Below, piece after piece: positions 16,911 through 25,134 of a stretch of 64,000 nt of DNA. The translations under genes were made by a program, and so were the position numbers. The DNA comes from Thermoactinospora rubra. Its GTDB lineage: Bacteria > Actinomycetota > Actinomycetes > Streptosporangiales > Streptosporangiaceae. Below the pieces are notes generated by a model that saw only the letters and a list, made by a program, of their open reading frames with translations, had not been told where the DNA came from and made no database searches. Within the stretch, counting starts at the first letter, position 1, and every line of letters begins with the position of its first letter. The stretch spans positions 62,001-126,000 of the forward strand of contig NZ_MSZZ01000034.1 of the NCBI RefSeq assembly GCF_002093975.1, in the 5' to 3' direction.

Positions 16911-18056
16911 TCAGATCCGGTAGATCCGCCGCGCGTTTCCCGAGCCGATCATGTGGGCGATCCTGGCGGCGTCGGCGGCGTTCCACTCCCCGTCCTCCAG
17001 GCGGCGTGCCAGCACCCTGGCCAGGCCGTGCCGGTGGTAGAGGGCGCCCAGGTGGCAGGTCTCGGCCACGCCGTAGCAGTCGGAGCTGAACAGCATCTTG
17101 TGGAAGGGCGCCAGCTCCAGCGTCTGCGCCAGCACGGCGGCCGAGCCCGCGGCGGTGTGGGTGAGCGACAGCCCCAGGTCCACGTAGACGTGGGGGTAGA
17201 CGCCGGCCAGGTAGGCGGCCTGGCGGTGGTAGGGGTAGCAGTGCAGCAGCACCACCGGCACGCCGAGCGGCTGCAGCTCCCGGATGAAGCCGGTCAGCAG
17301 CGACGGGTCGGCGCGGTGCAGGTCCAGGTCGGGGTCGCCGAACCCGGTGTGGACCTGGAGCGGCAGCCCGCGCTCGCGGGCCACCTCGACGCCGGACCAC
17401 AGCAGGTGGCGCAGCAGCACCGGGTCGGTCAGCCGCTCCTTGGGGTCGGCCAGCCGCCGGTTGGCCGCCGCGATGACCGCTCCGCGGCTGGGCCTGGCGG
17501 GGTCGAAGTCGAGGCCGGCCCGGTAGGCGATGATCGTCTTGAGCGCCACCGCCCGCGCCGCCCGGGCGGCCAGCTCCTCGGCGAGGTTGTCCATGTAGTC
17601 GACCGCGAGGGGGGCGATCTCCGCGACGTCCTGCTCGATCTGCTCGATGCGGACGATCTCGTCGGCCGCCGCCCCGCCGTGCCTGCCCATCTCGGCGGCG
17701 GTGAGCACGCCCGGCTCCTCCAGCCCGGTGTCGACGAGGAAGGCGACCACGCCCGCGGCGCGCAGCAGCCGCCGGTTGACCTCCTCCGCGCCGAGCTCCT
17801 GCCGCCTGGCCAGGTAGACGGCGGGCGGCGCGTGCGGCTCCAGGTCCAGGACGGGGGCGCACCAGCGGCGGATGGCCGCGCCGAGGGGCGTGTCGAAGTG
17901 CGTGGTGCCGGGCGGCGCCGGGCCGGCCCCCTCGGTGATCAGCAGCTCGAACCGGGCGCGGCTGAGGTCGTCGCGGCGCACCCCGTGGCAGTGGTGATCG
18001 ACGAGGGGGGCCAGCAGGGCGTCACGCACCGCATCGGGCAGGTCTACGGGGAGCAT
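16911..18056 (-). CDS. amidohydrolase-2 family metal-dependent hydrolase
   Basis: 381 residues. A TIM-barrel amidohydrolase pattern is visible: the first metal-binding motif LVDHHCHG near residue 19-24, LPLQVHTGFGDPDLD, VVLLHCYPYHRQAA, VYVDLGLS and LFSSDCYG with the metal-binding Asp near the C-terminus. It resembles the FluG/metal-dependent TIM-barrel group rather than dihydroorotases. Substrate unknown. A TAAAGT box (18069-18064) lies 7 nt before the ATG, so the transcript is probably leaderless. Confidence 0.82.
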   Translation of the reverse strand: MLPVDLPDAVRDALLAPLVDHHCHGVRRDDLSRARFELLITEGAGPAPPGTTHFDTPLGAAIRRWCAPVLDLEPHAPPAVYLARRQELGAEEVNRRLLRAAGVVAFLVDTGLEEPGVLTAAEMGRHGGAAADEIVRIEQIEQDVAEIAPLAVDYMDNLAEELAARAARAVALKTIIAYRAGLDFDPARPSRGAVIAAANRRLADPKERLTDPVLLRHLLWSGVEVARERGLPLQVHTGFGDPDLDLHRADPSLLTGFIRELQPLGVPVVLLHCYPYHRQAAYLAGVYPHVYVDLGLSLTHTAAGSAAVLAQTLELAPFHKMLFSSDCYGVAETCHLGALYHRHGLARVLARRLEDGEWNAADAARIAHMIGSGNARRIYRI

Positions 18057-18180
18057 GCGCCAGACTTTAGGGGCTCTTCCCGCCCCGCGTCTGTGCCTTG
18101 GCGGATAGTGCGGATTGTCGCCTCTGTGCCCCCAGATTGCCGCCTCTGTGTCCCCTCTGGGCCCCTCTCATGCCCTCTCA

Positions 18181-18211
18181 GCGGTACGGCGGCGGGGCTC
18201 CGCCGTACCGC
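18181..18211 (-). terminator. stem-loop after the anthranilate synthase gene
   Basis: GCGGTACGGCGG (18181-18192) pairs perfectly with CCGCCGTACCGC (18200-18211), 12-bp stem and 7-nt loop. It starts 6 nt beyond the stop codon at 18218 in the direction of transcription. Confidence 0.7.
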
Positions 18212-18217
18212 GTCGGC

Positions 18218-20356
18218 CTAGCGGCGGGCCAGGCGCAGCACGTTGCCGATGATCTTCGCGCCCGCGCCGCCCTCGACGGTGAGGATCGACTCGGGGTGGA
18301 ATTGGACGGCGAAGCGGCGGTTGGCCACGTCCTCGATGGCCATGACGTTGCCGTCGGGCGTCACGGCGGTCGCGGCGAAGCCGGTCACGCCGTCGCGCTT
18401 GGCGTGCAGGGAGTGGTAGCGGGCGGCGGTGAAGACCTCGGGCAGCCCCTCCAGCAGCGCCGAGTCGCCCTGCCGCGTCACCTGCCCGCGCTTGCCGTGC
18501 TCGGGGTAGTCCAGCAGCTCCAGCCGGCCGCCCGCGTGCTCGACCATGGCCTGCAGGCCCAGGCACACGCCGAACACGGGCAGGCCGCGGGCGTAGATCT
18601 CGTCGATGAGCGCCGCCATGCCGAAGTCCGAGGGCCAGCCGGGGCCGGGCGACAGCACGACCAGGTCGGGCGCCAGGGAGTCGAGCATCTCGGCCGGGAA
18701 GCCGTGGCGCAGCGTGGTGACCTCGGCGCCCTGCTGGCGGAAGTAGTCGGCCAGGGTGTTGACGAAGGAGTCCTCGTGGTCGACCAGCAGCACCTTCATG
18801 CCGACGCCCGCCCGCTCGATCTTCGGCGCCTCGGCGACGGCCGCCGGCCGGTTGACCGCCTCCAGGGCGGCGAGCAGGGCGCTGGCCTTCAGCTCGGTCT
18901 CGCGCTCCTCGGCGGCGGGGTCGGAGTCGAACAGCAGCGTCGCCCCGGCCCGCACGGTGGCCACGCCGTCCTTGATCTGGGCGGTGCGCAGGGTCAGGCC
19001 GGTGTTCATGGAGCCGTTGAAACCGATGAAGCCGACGGCTCCGCCGTACCAGCGCCGCGTGGTCTCCTCGTGGTCCTCGATGAACTGCATCGCCCACGCC
19101 TTGGGCGCGCCGGTGACGGTGACGGCCCACATGTGGGTGAGGAAGGCGTCCAGCGCGTCGAACTCCGGGCGCAGCCGGCCCTCGACGTGGTCGACGGTGT
19201 GGATGAGGCGGGAGTACAGCTCGATCTGGCGGCGGCCGATGACCTGCACCGAGCCGGGGACGCAGATGCGGGACTTGTCGTTGCGGTCCACGTCGGTGCA
19301 CATCGTCAGCTCCGACTCCTCCTTGACGGAGGTCAGCAGCGTGCGGATGGCCTCGGCGTCCTCGACCGGGTTGGCGCCGCGGGCGATGGTGCCGGAGATG
19401 GGGCAGGTCTCGACCCGGTCGCCGGTGACGCGGACGTACATCTCGGGCGAGGCGCCCACCAGGTGCTCGCCCTCGCCCAGGGAGATGAGGAACTCGTACG
19501 GCGCGGGGTTGGTCTGGCGCAGCGACCGGTAGAAGGCGGGCGGGTCGGTGCACACGCCGTGGAAGGCCTGGCCGGGGACGACCTCGAACAGGTCGCCGCG
19601 CTTGAACTTCTCCTTGGCCGCCGCGACGACCTTCGCGTAGGCGCCTTTTTCCGGGTTCTTCGGGATCTCGGCGGGTACGGCCCGCGGCAGCGTCTCGCCG
19701 GTGCGGGGCAGGCCGCGCGTGGAGACGCCGTCGACCGTGAACTCGTAGCGGTACTCGAGGCTGGTCTCGCGCTGCCGGTCGATGACCACGAGCCGGTCGG
19801 GCAGGTGCAGCACGAGGTCGCGCTGGTCGGCCGGCCGGGTCAGCGCCAGGCGGATCGGCTCGAACTGGAAGGCCAGGTCGTAGCCGAAGGCGCCGTACAG
19901 GCCCAGGTGCGGGTCCTCGCCCTTGAAGGCGGCGATGACCTCGCGGATCGCGGTGAAGACGGTGGGCCTGCGGCTGCGCATCTCCTCCGGCAGGAGCTCC
20001 TCGGACTCGGGGATGTGGACCTCGACGAACGTCGCGGCCGGCTCCGAGACCGGCTTGCCGGCGGCCAGCAGGCAGGAGGCGACCGCGGGCAGCACCACCC
20101 GGCCGCGGTCGTTGAGGGCCCTGGCGTGGATCGTGCGGCCCTTCGCGACCAGCTCCAGGCAGGGGTCGACGTAGCCGAAGGCCCATCGGCTGTAGCGGCC
20201 GGGGTAGTCCATGCCCGAGGAGAACGCGCCCCCGCGCCGGCTCCCCAAGGCGCTGACGATCTCCTCGAGCGCGGCCTCCGGCACCTCGCGTGCCTCGCGC
20301 TCGACGCCGATGCCGCCGGCTGTCGTGTAGCCGGTGGTATATCCGGTGGTCTCCAC
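18218..20356 (-). CDS. trpE: anthranilate synthase, fused TrpE-TrpG
   Basis: 712 residues. The first ~510 form the chorismate-binding TrpE part (CPISGTIARGANPVEDAE, SELTMCTDVDRNDKSRI, VTVTGAPKAWAM, GAVGFIGFNGSMNTGLTLRT). The remainder is a class I glutamine amidotransferase (VLLVDHEDSFVNTLADYF, LSPGPGWPSDFG, VFGVCLGLQAM with the nucleophile Cys, VQFHPESI). It makes anthranilate from chorismate using glutamine-derived ammonia, the first step of tryptophan synthesis. The GTG at 20356 follows AAAGGGG with 7-nt spacing. A trp leader peptide and attenuator lie just upstream, so expression should fall when charged tRNA-Trp is plentiful. No other trp gene is in the window. A longer start at 20413 would run into the attenuator hairpin and is rejected. 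Confidence 0.92.
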   Translation of the reverse strand: METTGYTTGYTTAGGIGVEREAREVPEAALEEIVSALGSRRGGAFSSGMDYPGRYSRWAFGYVDPCLELVAKGRTIHARALNDRGRVVLPAVASCLLAAGKPVSEPAATFVEVHIPESEELLPEEMRSRRPTVFTAIREVIAAFKGEDPHLGLYGAFGYDLAFQFEPIRLALTRPADQRDLVLHLPDRLVVIDRQRETSLEYRYEFTVDGVSTRGLPRTGETLPRAVPAEIPKNPEKGAYAKVVAAAKEKFKRGDLFEVVPGQAFHGVCTDPPAFYRSLRQTNPAPYEFLISLGEGEHLVGASPEMYVRVTGDRVETCPISGTIARGANPVEDAEAIRTLLTSVKEESELTMCTDVDRNDKSRICVPGSVQVIGRRQIELYSRLIHTVDHVEGRLRPEFDALDAFLTHMWAVTVTGAPKAWAMQFIEDHEETTRRWYGGAVGFIGFNGSMNTGLTLRTAQIKDGVATVRAGATLLFDSDPAAEERETELKASALLAALEAVNRPAAVAEAPKIERAGVGMKVLLVDHEDSFVNTLADYFRQQGAEVTTLRHGFPAEMLDSLAPDLVVLSPGPGWPSDFGMAALIDEIYARGLPVFGVCLGLQAMVEHAGGRLELLDYPEHGKRGQVTRQGDSALLEGLPEVFTAARYHSLHAKRDGVTGFAATAVTPDGNVMAIEDVANRRFAVQFHPESILTVEGGAGAKIIGNVLRLARR

Positions 20357-20404
20357 TGCTGCCCCTTTGTCACCTGGTGAGCCCCGGGGGCGGAGAACAC
20401 GAAA

Positions 20405-20424
20405 GGCCGCCATCCGGGGCGGCC
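20405..20424 (-). terminator. trp attenuator terminator hairpin
   Basis: On the minus strand GGCCGCC-N6-GGCGGCC is followed at once by TTTCGTGTT. Seven perfect GC pairs and a short T-rich tail place an intrinsic terminator between the leader peptide and the anthranilate synthase start. Confidence 0.8.
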
Positions 20425-20440
20425 GTCCGTTTGTCAGGAT

Positions 20441-20500
20441 ATGCGAACCACGCGCCGCCTAGGAGCGGCGCCACCACTGAAGCTGCAGGTCGGTTCGCAT
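20441..20500 (-). promoter_or_regulatory. trp leader secondary structure (nested hairpins)
   Basis: Minus-strand ATGCGAACC (20500-20492, the leader start codon region) pairs perfectly with GGTTCGCAT (20449-20441), and inside it GCGCCGC (20471-20465) pairs with GCGGCGC (20458-20452). The inner stem lies directly after the tandem Trp codons, as expected for the ribosome-responsive part of an attenuator. Confidence 0.65.
20459..20500 (-). CDS. trpL: trp operon leader peptide MRTDLQLQWWRRS
   Basis: A 13-residue open frame with two adjacent TGG codons (residues 9-10) and a TAG stop, ending 102 nt before the anthranilate synthase start. Ribosome stalling at the Trp codons would favour the antiterminated structure. 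There is no Shine-Dalgarno sequence; a TACCCT box ends 7 nt before the ATG, so the leader is most likely translated from a leaderless transcript. Confidence 0.88.
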   Translation of the reverse strand: MRTDLQLQWWRRS

Positions 20501-20507
20501 GCAGACC

Positions 20508-20536
20508 AGGGTAGCCGCCCCGCCAAGATCGCGCAA
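20508..20536 (-). promoter_or_regulatory. promoter of the trp leader
   Basis: Minus-strand -35 TTGCGC (20536-20531), 17-nt spacer and -10 TACCCT (20513-20508). The predicted start point coincides with the leader ATG at 20500. The -35 box lies 7 nt downstream of the SGNH hydrolase stop codon. Confidence 0.6.
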
Positions 20537-20543
20537 CGACCGG

Positions 20544-21302
20544 TCAGCACAGCGGGGCGAGCTGGGGCCGCTTGGGGTCCAGGCCGTCGCCCGAGGAGCG
20601 GCCCTGCACGCGCCGGGTGATCCACGGCGCGAGGTGGTGGCGTGCCCAGCGCAGGTCGGCGCGGCGCGCATGGGTCCACACCGGCGGCGGCAGATAGGGG
20701 TACGGCTCCCGCCAGTCCTCGGCCACCGGCACGCCCAGCACCTCGGCCGCGCGCAGGGCGACCCGGCGGTGGCCGTCGGGGCTCAGGTGCAGCCGGTCCT
20801 CGCTCCACGCGCGCGGGTCGCGGAAGATCCGCATGGGCCACAGGTCGACCAGGAACGTGTCGTGGCGGCGGGCGATGTCGTGGATGTGCAGGTTGTACTG
20901 CTCGATCTTGCCGTGCGCCAGCCGCATGACCGGCACGTGCCGCACGTCGAAGCCGGTGAACAGCAGCACCTGCGCGCCCGCCTCGCGCAGCCGGGCCACG
21001 CCCTCCTCCAGGCGCCGGGCGACCGCCTCGACGCGCGCGCCGGGACGCAGGATGTCGTTGCCTCCCGCGCACAGCGACACCAGCTCGGGCCGGAAGGAGA
21101 CCGCCCGCGGCACCTGCTCGCGCACGATCTGGTCGATGAGCCGGCCGCGGACGGCCAGGTTGGCGTAGCGCAGCCCGGGCTGGTCGGCCTCGATGTGCTC
21201 GGCCAGCCGGTCGGCCCAGCCGCGGAAGCCCGCCGGGCCGGGATCGTCGAGCCCTTCGGTGAAGCTGTCCCCCAGAGCCACATACGATCGGATTCGTCCC
21301 AT
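20544..21302 (-). CDS. SGNH/GDSL-family hydrolase
   Basis: 252 residues. The blocks of SGNH esterases are present: block I GDSFTEG (nucleophile Ser13), block II Gly in NLAVRGR, block III CAGGNDI (Asn) and block V EDRLHLSPDGH (Asp/His). No signal peptide, so an intracellular esterase or acyl-hydrolase; the substrate is not known. ATG 21302 is chosen because it places the GDS motif at the usual distance from the N-terminus and a CAGTAT box lies 6 nt upstream. Another ATG at 21320 is in frame. Confidence 0.88.
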   Translation of the reverse strand: MGRIRSYVALGDSFTEGLDDPGPAGFRGWADRLAEHIEADQPGLRYANLAVRGRLIDQIVREQVPRAVSFRPELVSLCAGGNDILRPGARVEAVARRLEEGVARLREAGAQVLLFTGFDVRHVPVMRLAHGKIEQYNLHIHDIARRHDTFLVDLWPMRIFRDPRAWSEDRLHLSPDGHRRVALRAAEVLGVPVAEDWREPYPYLPPPVWTHARRADLRWARHHLAPWITRRVQGRSSGDGLDPKRPQLAPLC

Positions 21303-21397
21303 GACCCGATACTGTGCCAAGGCGACGTCACCCTACGCGACCGTAACAATGCGCCCCCGGTCTACCCCCCCTCGGCGCGATCTGTTACTCGTTGGTA

Positions 21398-22981
21398 ATG
21401 GCGTATCGCGTCCGGGTCCACCGTGACCTCCCCGTCCCCATGCCCGACGGCGTGGTCCTGCTCGCCGACCGCTACGAGCCGGTCGGCGCCGGGCGCGCGC
21501 CGGTCGTCCTCATCCGCTCGCCGTACGGCAGGCGCGGCGCGTTCGGCTGGGCCTACGGGCGCGGCTTCGCCCGGCACGGCTTCCAGGTGGTGCTGCAGAG
21601 CTGCCGCGGCGGCTTCGGCTCCGGCGGGCGCCTGGACCCCCTGGGCGACGAGCACGACGACGGCCTCGCGACCCTGGAGTGGATGCGAGGCCAGAGCTGG
21701 TACGGCGGGGCCTTCGCCATGCACGGCCCCTCCTACCTCGGCTACACGCAGTGGGCGGTCGCGCCGTGGGCCGGGCCGGACCTGAGGGCGATGGCGGTGC
21801 AGATCAGCGCCTCGCAGTTCCGCGACGCCGCCTACGTGGGCGGGGCGTTCGCGCTGGAGTCGACGCTGAGCTGGACGACGCTCACCGACGGGCTGGCCGG
21901 CCGGTTCGGGGCCGCCGCCCCGCTCACCGCGCCCCGCATGACCCGGCGCGCCGTGCTGTCGGGGCGGCCGGTGGCCGAGCTGGACCTGGTGGCGGCCGGC
22001 AAGCCGCTGCCGTTCTTCCGCGACCTGGTCGCCCACCACGCCGATCCGGCCACGCCGTACTGGGGCAAGAGGGACTTCTCCGCGGCGGTGGCCGAGGTGG
22101 AGGCGCCGGTGAGCATGCTGGGCGGCTGGTACGACGTGTTCCTGCCCTGGCAGCTGAAGGACTACCTGACGCTGCGGCGGGCGGGACGGCGCCCGCGGCT
22201 GACGATCGGGCCCTGGTACCACGTGGACGTACGGCACGGGCGGCACTCCTTCGCCGACGCGCTGACGTGGTTTCGCGCCCACCTGCTGGGCGACCCCTCG
22301 GGCCTGCGGGAGCCGCCGGTGCGGCTGCACGTCACCGGGGCCGGGGAGTGGCGGGACTACCCGGACTGGCCGGTGCCGGGCATGCGGGCCGAGCGCTGGC
22401 ACCTGCAGCCCGGCTTCGGCCTGAGCGCCGCGCCGCCGGAGCCGGCCGGGCCGGACCGCTACCGCTACCATCCGGCCCATCCCACGCCGGTGATCGGCGG
22501 GCCGGCGCTGCTGTCCGCCTCGCGGCCCCGCGACCAGCGTCGCCTGGAGGCCCGGCGGGACGTGCTGGTCTACAGCAGCGAGCCGCTGCGCGCGGAGGTG
22601 GAGGCGATCGGGCCGGTCTCGGCGCAGCTGTACGTCGGGTCCAGCACGCCGTACGTGGACGTGGTCGTCCGGGTGTGCGACGTGCACCCGGACGGGCGGT
22701 CGATGAACGTGTGCGAGGGGGTGCGGCGGCTGTCGCCCGCCGACGGGAGCGGGCATCCGCGCAGGGTCGAGGTGGAGCTGTGGCCGATCGGGCACCGGTT
22801 CGGGCGGGGGCACCGGATCAGGGTCCACGTGGCCAGCGGCGCCTATCCCACCATCGCCCGGAATTTCGGGACCGGGGGGTTGATGGAGGCCGACATGGGG
22901 GCCGGCATGGTCCCGGCGGACGTGGAGGTGTTCCACTCCCCCGCCCATCCTTCCGCGATCGTGCTGCCGCGCGTGGCCTGA
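21398..22981 (+). CDS. CocE/NonD family hydrolase (X-Pro dipeptidyl-peptidase S15 fold)
   Basis: 527 residues. The alpha/beta-hydrolase part has the S15 motif GPSYLG with Ser112 (usual form G-x-S-Y-x-G), Asp in GGWYDVFLPWQ and His in GPWYHVD. The C-terminal third (from about 370) is the jelly-roll domain of the family (LSASRPRDQRRLEARRDVLVYSSEPL, PYVDVVVRVCDVHPDGRSMNVCEGVRRL, IRVHVASGAYPTIARNFGTGG). Such enzymes hydrolyse esters or amides such as cocaine or beta-lactam esters. No signal peptide. ATG 21398 has no Shine-Dalgarno sequence; an in-frame TTG lies at 21392. Confidence 0.88.
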   Translation: MAYRVRVHRDLPVPMPDGVVLLADRYEPVGAGRAPVVLIRSPYGRRGAFGWAYGRGFARHGFQVVLQSCRGGFGSGGRLDPLGDEHDDGLATLEWMRGQSWYGGAFAMHGPSYLGYTQWAVAPWAGPDLRAMAVQISASQFRDAAYVGGAFALESTLSWTTLTDGLAGRFGAAAPLTAPRMTRRAVLSGRPVAELDLVAAGKPLPFFRDLVAHHADPATPYWGKRDFSAAVAEVEAPVSMLGGWYDVFLPWQLKDYLTLRRAGRRPRLTIGPWYHVDVRHGRHSFADALTWFRAHLLGDPSGLREPPVRLHVTGAGEWRDYPDWPVPGMRAERWHLQPGFGLSAAPPEPAGPDRYRYHPAHPTPVIGGPALLSASRPRDQRRLEARRDVLVYSSEPLRAEVEAIGPVSAQLYVGSSTPYVDVVVRVCDVHPDGRSMNVCEGVRRLSPADGSGHPRRVEVELWPIGHRFGRGHRIRVHVASGAYPTIARNFGTGGLMEADMGAGMVPADVEVFHSPAHPSAIVLPRVA

Positions 22982-23108
22982 GACCCCGGGTCCGCGACCT
23001 GCGGGGACGATGCTGCCGTTCACCGACGAGACCTGACCGTTCGCCGATAGACGTTCCCCATCCGCAGGCCGGCCAGTTTAGGGTGCTGCCGGAGGCGTCT
23101 GCCCGTCC

Positions 23109-23128
23109 ACATATTGGGACAAATATGT
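23109..23128. promoter_or_regulatory. AT-rich operator-like dyad upstream of the symporter operon
   Basis: ACATATT (23109-23115) and AATATGT (23122-23128) form a perfect 7-bp inverted repeat around a 6-nt centre, and a second dyad, GGACA-AATA-TGTCC (23117-23130), overlaps it. It is 118 bp upstream of the DUF3311 gene in a 264-bp interval that otherwise shows no gene. The regulator is unknown. Confidence 0.45.
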
Positions 23129-23245
23129 CCAAACCGTAATACGGGTGACGCTGTGGCGTGAATCACGGAGCGGTTACCCTCCCAAACCATTGATGCCTCA
23201 CCAGGGCCGGACCCCGCCGGCCTCGGACACGTATCGGAGGGGTCG

Positions 23246-23449
23246 ATGACCACCCGGGAAACCCGGACGACCGATCGCAACCCGTGGAACTGGCTGCTGC
23301 TGGTGCCCGTCGTGGTGCCGCTGCTGACCTTCCTGTTCAACGCCGACGAGCCCCGCCTGTTCGGCTTCCCGCTGTTCTACTGGCTCCAGCTCGCCTTCAT
23401 CGCGCTGGGCGTGGCCACGACGACGATCGTCTACAGGATGACCAAATGA
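23246..23449 (+). CDS. DUF3311 small membrane subunit of a sodium/solute symporter
   Basis: 67 residues with two transmembrane segments (WNWLLLVPVVVPLLTFLFN and YWLQLAFIALGVATTTIVYRM). DUF3311 proteins are found directly upstream of SSS-family symporters and are thought to be accessory subunits. GGAGGGG precedes the ATG. The stop codon overlaps the symporter start in an ATGA junction, so the two are translationally coupled. Confidence 0.88.
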   Translation: MTTRETRTTDRNPWNWLLLVPVVVPLLTFLFNADEPRLFGFPLFYWLQLAFIALGVATTTIVYRMTK

Positions 23450-25047
23450 CCACCGAGCTGATCATCTTTGTCCTGCTCTTCCTAGTCGTCAGCGGCATGG
23501 GATTCGTGGCCGCCCGCTGGCGCAAGCCCGAGACGATCGACAGCCTGCACGAGTGGGGCCTGGGCGGGCGCAACTTCGGCAGCTGGATCACCTGGTTCCT
23601 CGTCGGCGGCGACCTGTACACCGCCTACACCTTCGTCGCGGTCCCGGCGCTGGTGTTCGGCGCGGGCGCGATGGGCTTCTTCGCCGTGCCGTACACGGTG
23701 ATCATCTACCCGATGGTCTTCCTCATCCTGTGCCGGATGTGGTCGATCTCGCACGTGCACGGGTTCGTCACGCCCGCCGACTTCGTCCGCGCCCGCTTCG
23801 GCTCCCCGACGCTGGCGCTGGCCGTCGCGATCACCGGCCTGGTGGCCACGATGCCCTACATCGCGCTGCAGCTGGTGGGCATCGAGGCCGTACTGCAGTC
23901 GATGGGCGTCACCGGCCACCTGCCGATCATCATCGCCTTCGCCATCCTGGCCGCCTACACCTACCAGTCGGGCCTGCGCGCCCCCGCGCTGATCGCGTTC
24001 GTCAAGGACACGCTCATCTACGTGGTCATCCTGGCGGCGGTCATCTACATCCCGATCAAGCTGGGCGGCTGGGGCACGATCTTCGACGCGGCCGGCAAGA
24101 AGTTCGCCGCCACCCCCGCGCAGAACGACGGGCTGTTCCTCAACGCCGGCAACCAGCTGCAGTACGCCACGCTGGCCTTCGGCTCGGCGCTGGCGCTGTT
24201 CCTGTACCCGCACAGCCTCACCGGCGTGCTGGCCTCCAAGAACCGCAACGTCATCAAGCGGAACATGTCGGCGCTGCCCGCCTACAGCCTGCTGCTGGGC
24301 CTGATCGCCCTGCTCGGCTACATGGCCATCGCCGCGGGCACCAAGCCCACGGTCGGCTCGAACGGCAAGCCGATCAGCAACACGGTCGTGCCCAACCTGT
24401 TCGACCAGATGTTCCCCGACTGGTTCACCGGCATCGCCTTCGCCGCCATCGGCATCGGCGCGCTGGTGCCCGCCGCCATCATGTCGATCGCCGCGGCGAA
24501 CCTGTTCACCCGCAACATCTACCGCGAGTACATCAACAAGAACGCCACCGACGCCCAGGAGGCCCAGGTCTCCAAGGTCGTCTCGCTGGTGGTCAAGGTC
24601 GGCGCGGTGCTGTGCATCCTGCTGCTGGACCCGCAGTTCTCCATCGACCTGCAGCTCATCGGCGGCGTGATCATCCTGCAGACGCTGCCCTCGGTGGCGC
24701 TGGGCCTGTACACGCGGTGGTTCCACAAGGGCGGCCTCATCGCCGGCTGGGCCGCGGGCCTGGCGGCGGGCATGTGGATGCTCTACACCATCCCCAACCC
24801 CGCCACCGGCAAGGCCCACTTCGGCGGCTCGGCCTTCTCGCTGGCCAACCTCGGCCTGGACACCAAGACGACCGTCTACGCGGGCATCCTCGCGCTGGCC
24901 GTCAACCTCATCGTCGCGGCGATCGGCACGGTCGTGCTGCGCGCCATGAACGTGGCCGACGGCGAGGACGCCACCAAGCGCTCGGAGTACTTCGCCGACG
25001 AGGGCGACCCGCGCGTGAAGGACCTGGACCTGTCGGCTCCTCACTGA
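23446..25047 (+). CDS. sodium:solute symporter (SSS family), monocarboxylate-type
   Basis: 533 residues with about 13 transmembrane segments. Characteristic stretches are EWGLGGRNFGSWITWFLVGGDLYTAYTFVAVPALVFG, HGFVTPADFVRARFGS, IALQLVGIEAVLQSMGV, SGLRAPALIAFVKDTLIYVVILA and PHSLTGVLASKNRNVIKRNM. With its DUF3311 partner it resembles actinobacterial importers of acetate, propionate or pyruvate, but the substrate is inferred. It is the last gene of a two-gene operon; a 16-bp hairpin follows the stop codon. Confidence 0.9.
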   Translation: MTTELIIFVLLFLVVSGMGFVAARWRKPETIDSLHEWGLGGRNFGSWITWFLVGGDLYTAYTFVAVPALVFGAGAMGFFAVPYTVIIYPMVFLILCRMWSISHVHGFVTPADFVRARFGSPTLALAVAITGLVATMPYIALQLVGIEAVLQSMGVTGHLPIIIAFAILAAYTYQSGLRAPALIAFVKDTLIYVVILAAVIYIPIKLGGWGTIFDAAGKKFAATPAQNDGLFLNAGNQLQYATLAFGSALALFLYPHSLTGVLASKNRNVIKRNMSALPAYSLLLGLIALLGYMAIAAGTKPTVGSNGKPISNTVVPNLFDQMFPDWFTGIAFAAIGIGALVPAAIMSIAAANLFTRNIYREYINKNATDAQEAQVSKVVSLVVKVGAVLCILLLDPQFSIDLQLIGGVIILQTLPSVALGLYTRWFHKGGLIAGWAAGLAAGMWMLYTIPNPATGKAHFGGSAFSLANLGLDTKTTVYAGILALAVNLIVAAIGTVVLRAMNVADGEDATKRSEYFADEGDPRVKDLDLSAPH

Positions 25048-25065
25048 TCCGCCGGTCCGCATCCC

Positions 25066-25110
25066 GTACGGCGAAGCCCGCTCCCGAGCCGGGGGCGGGC
25101 TTCGCCGTAC
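25066..25110. terminator. bidirectional terminator between symporter and TetR genes
   Basis: Two 16-bp arms, 25066-25081 (GTACGGCGAAGCCCGC) and 25095-25110, pair perfectly around a 13-nt loop. It sits between convergent genes that end at 25047 and 25135. No T-run is present. Confidence 0.75.
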
Positions 25111-25134
25111 CGCCCCCGGAAATCACCGGAGGAC

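Noticed and set aside
18114-18157. 22-bp near-repeat ATTG(T/C)CGCCTCTGTG upstream of the amidohydrolase gene
   Set aside because: Only two copies in a low-complexity CT-rich stretch; no functional reading.
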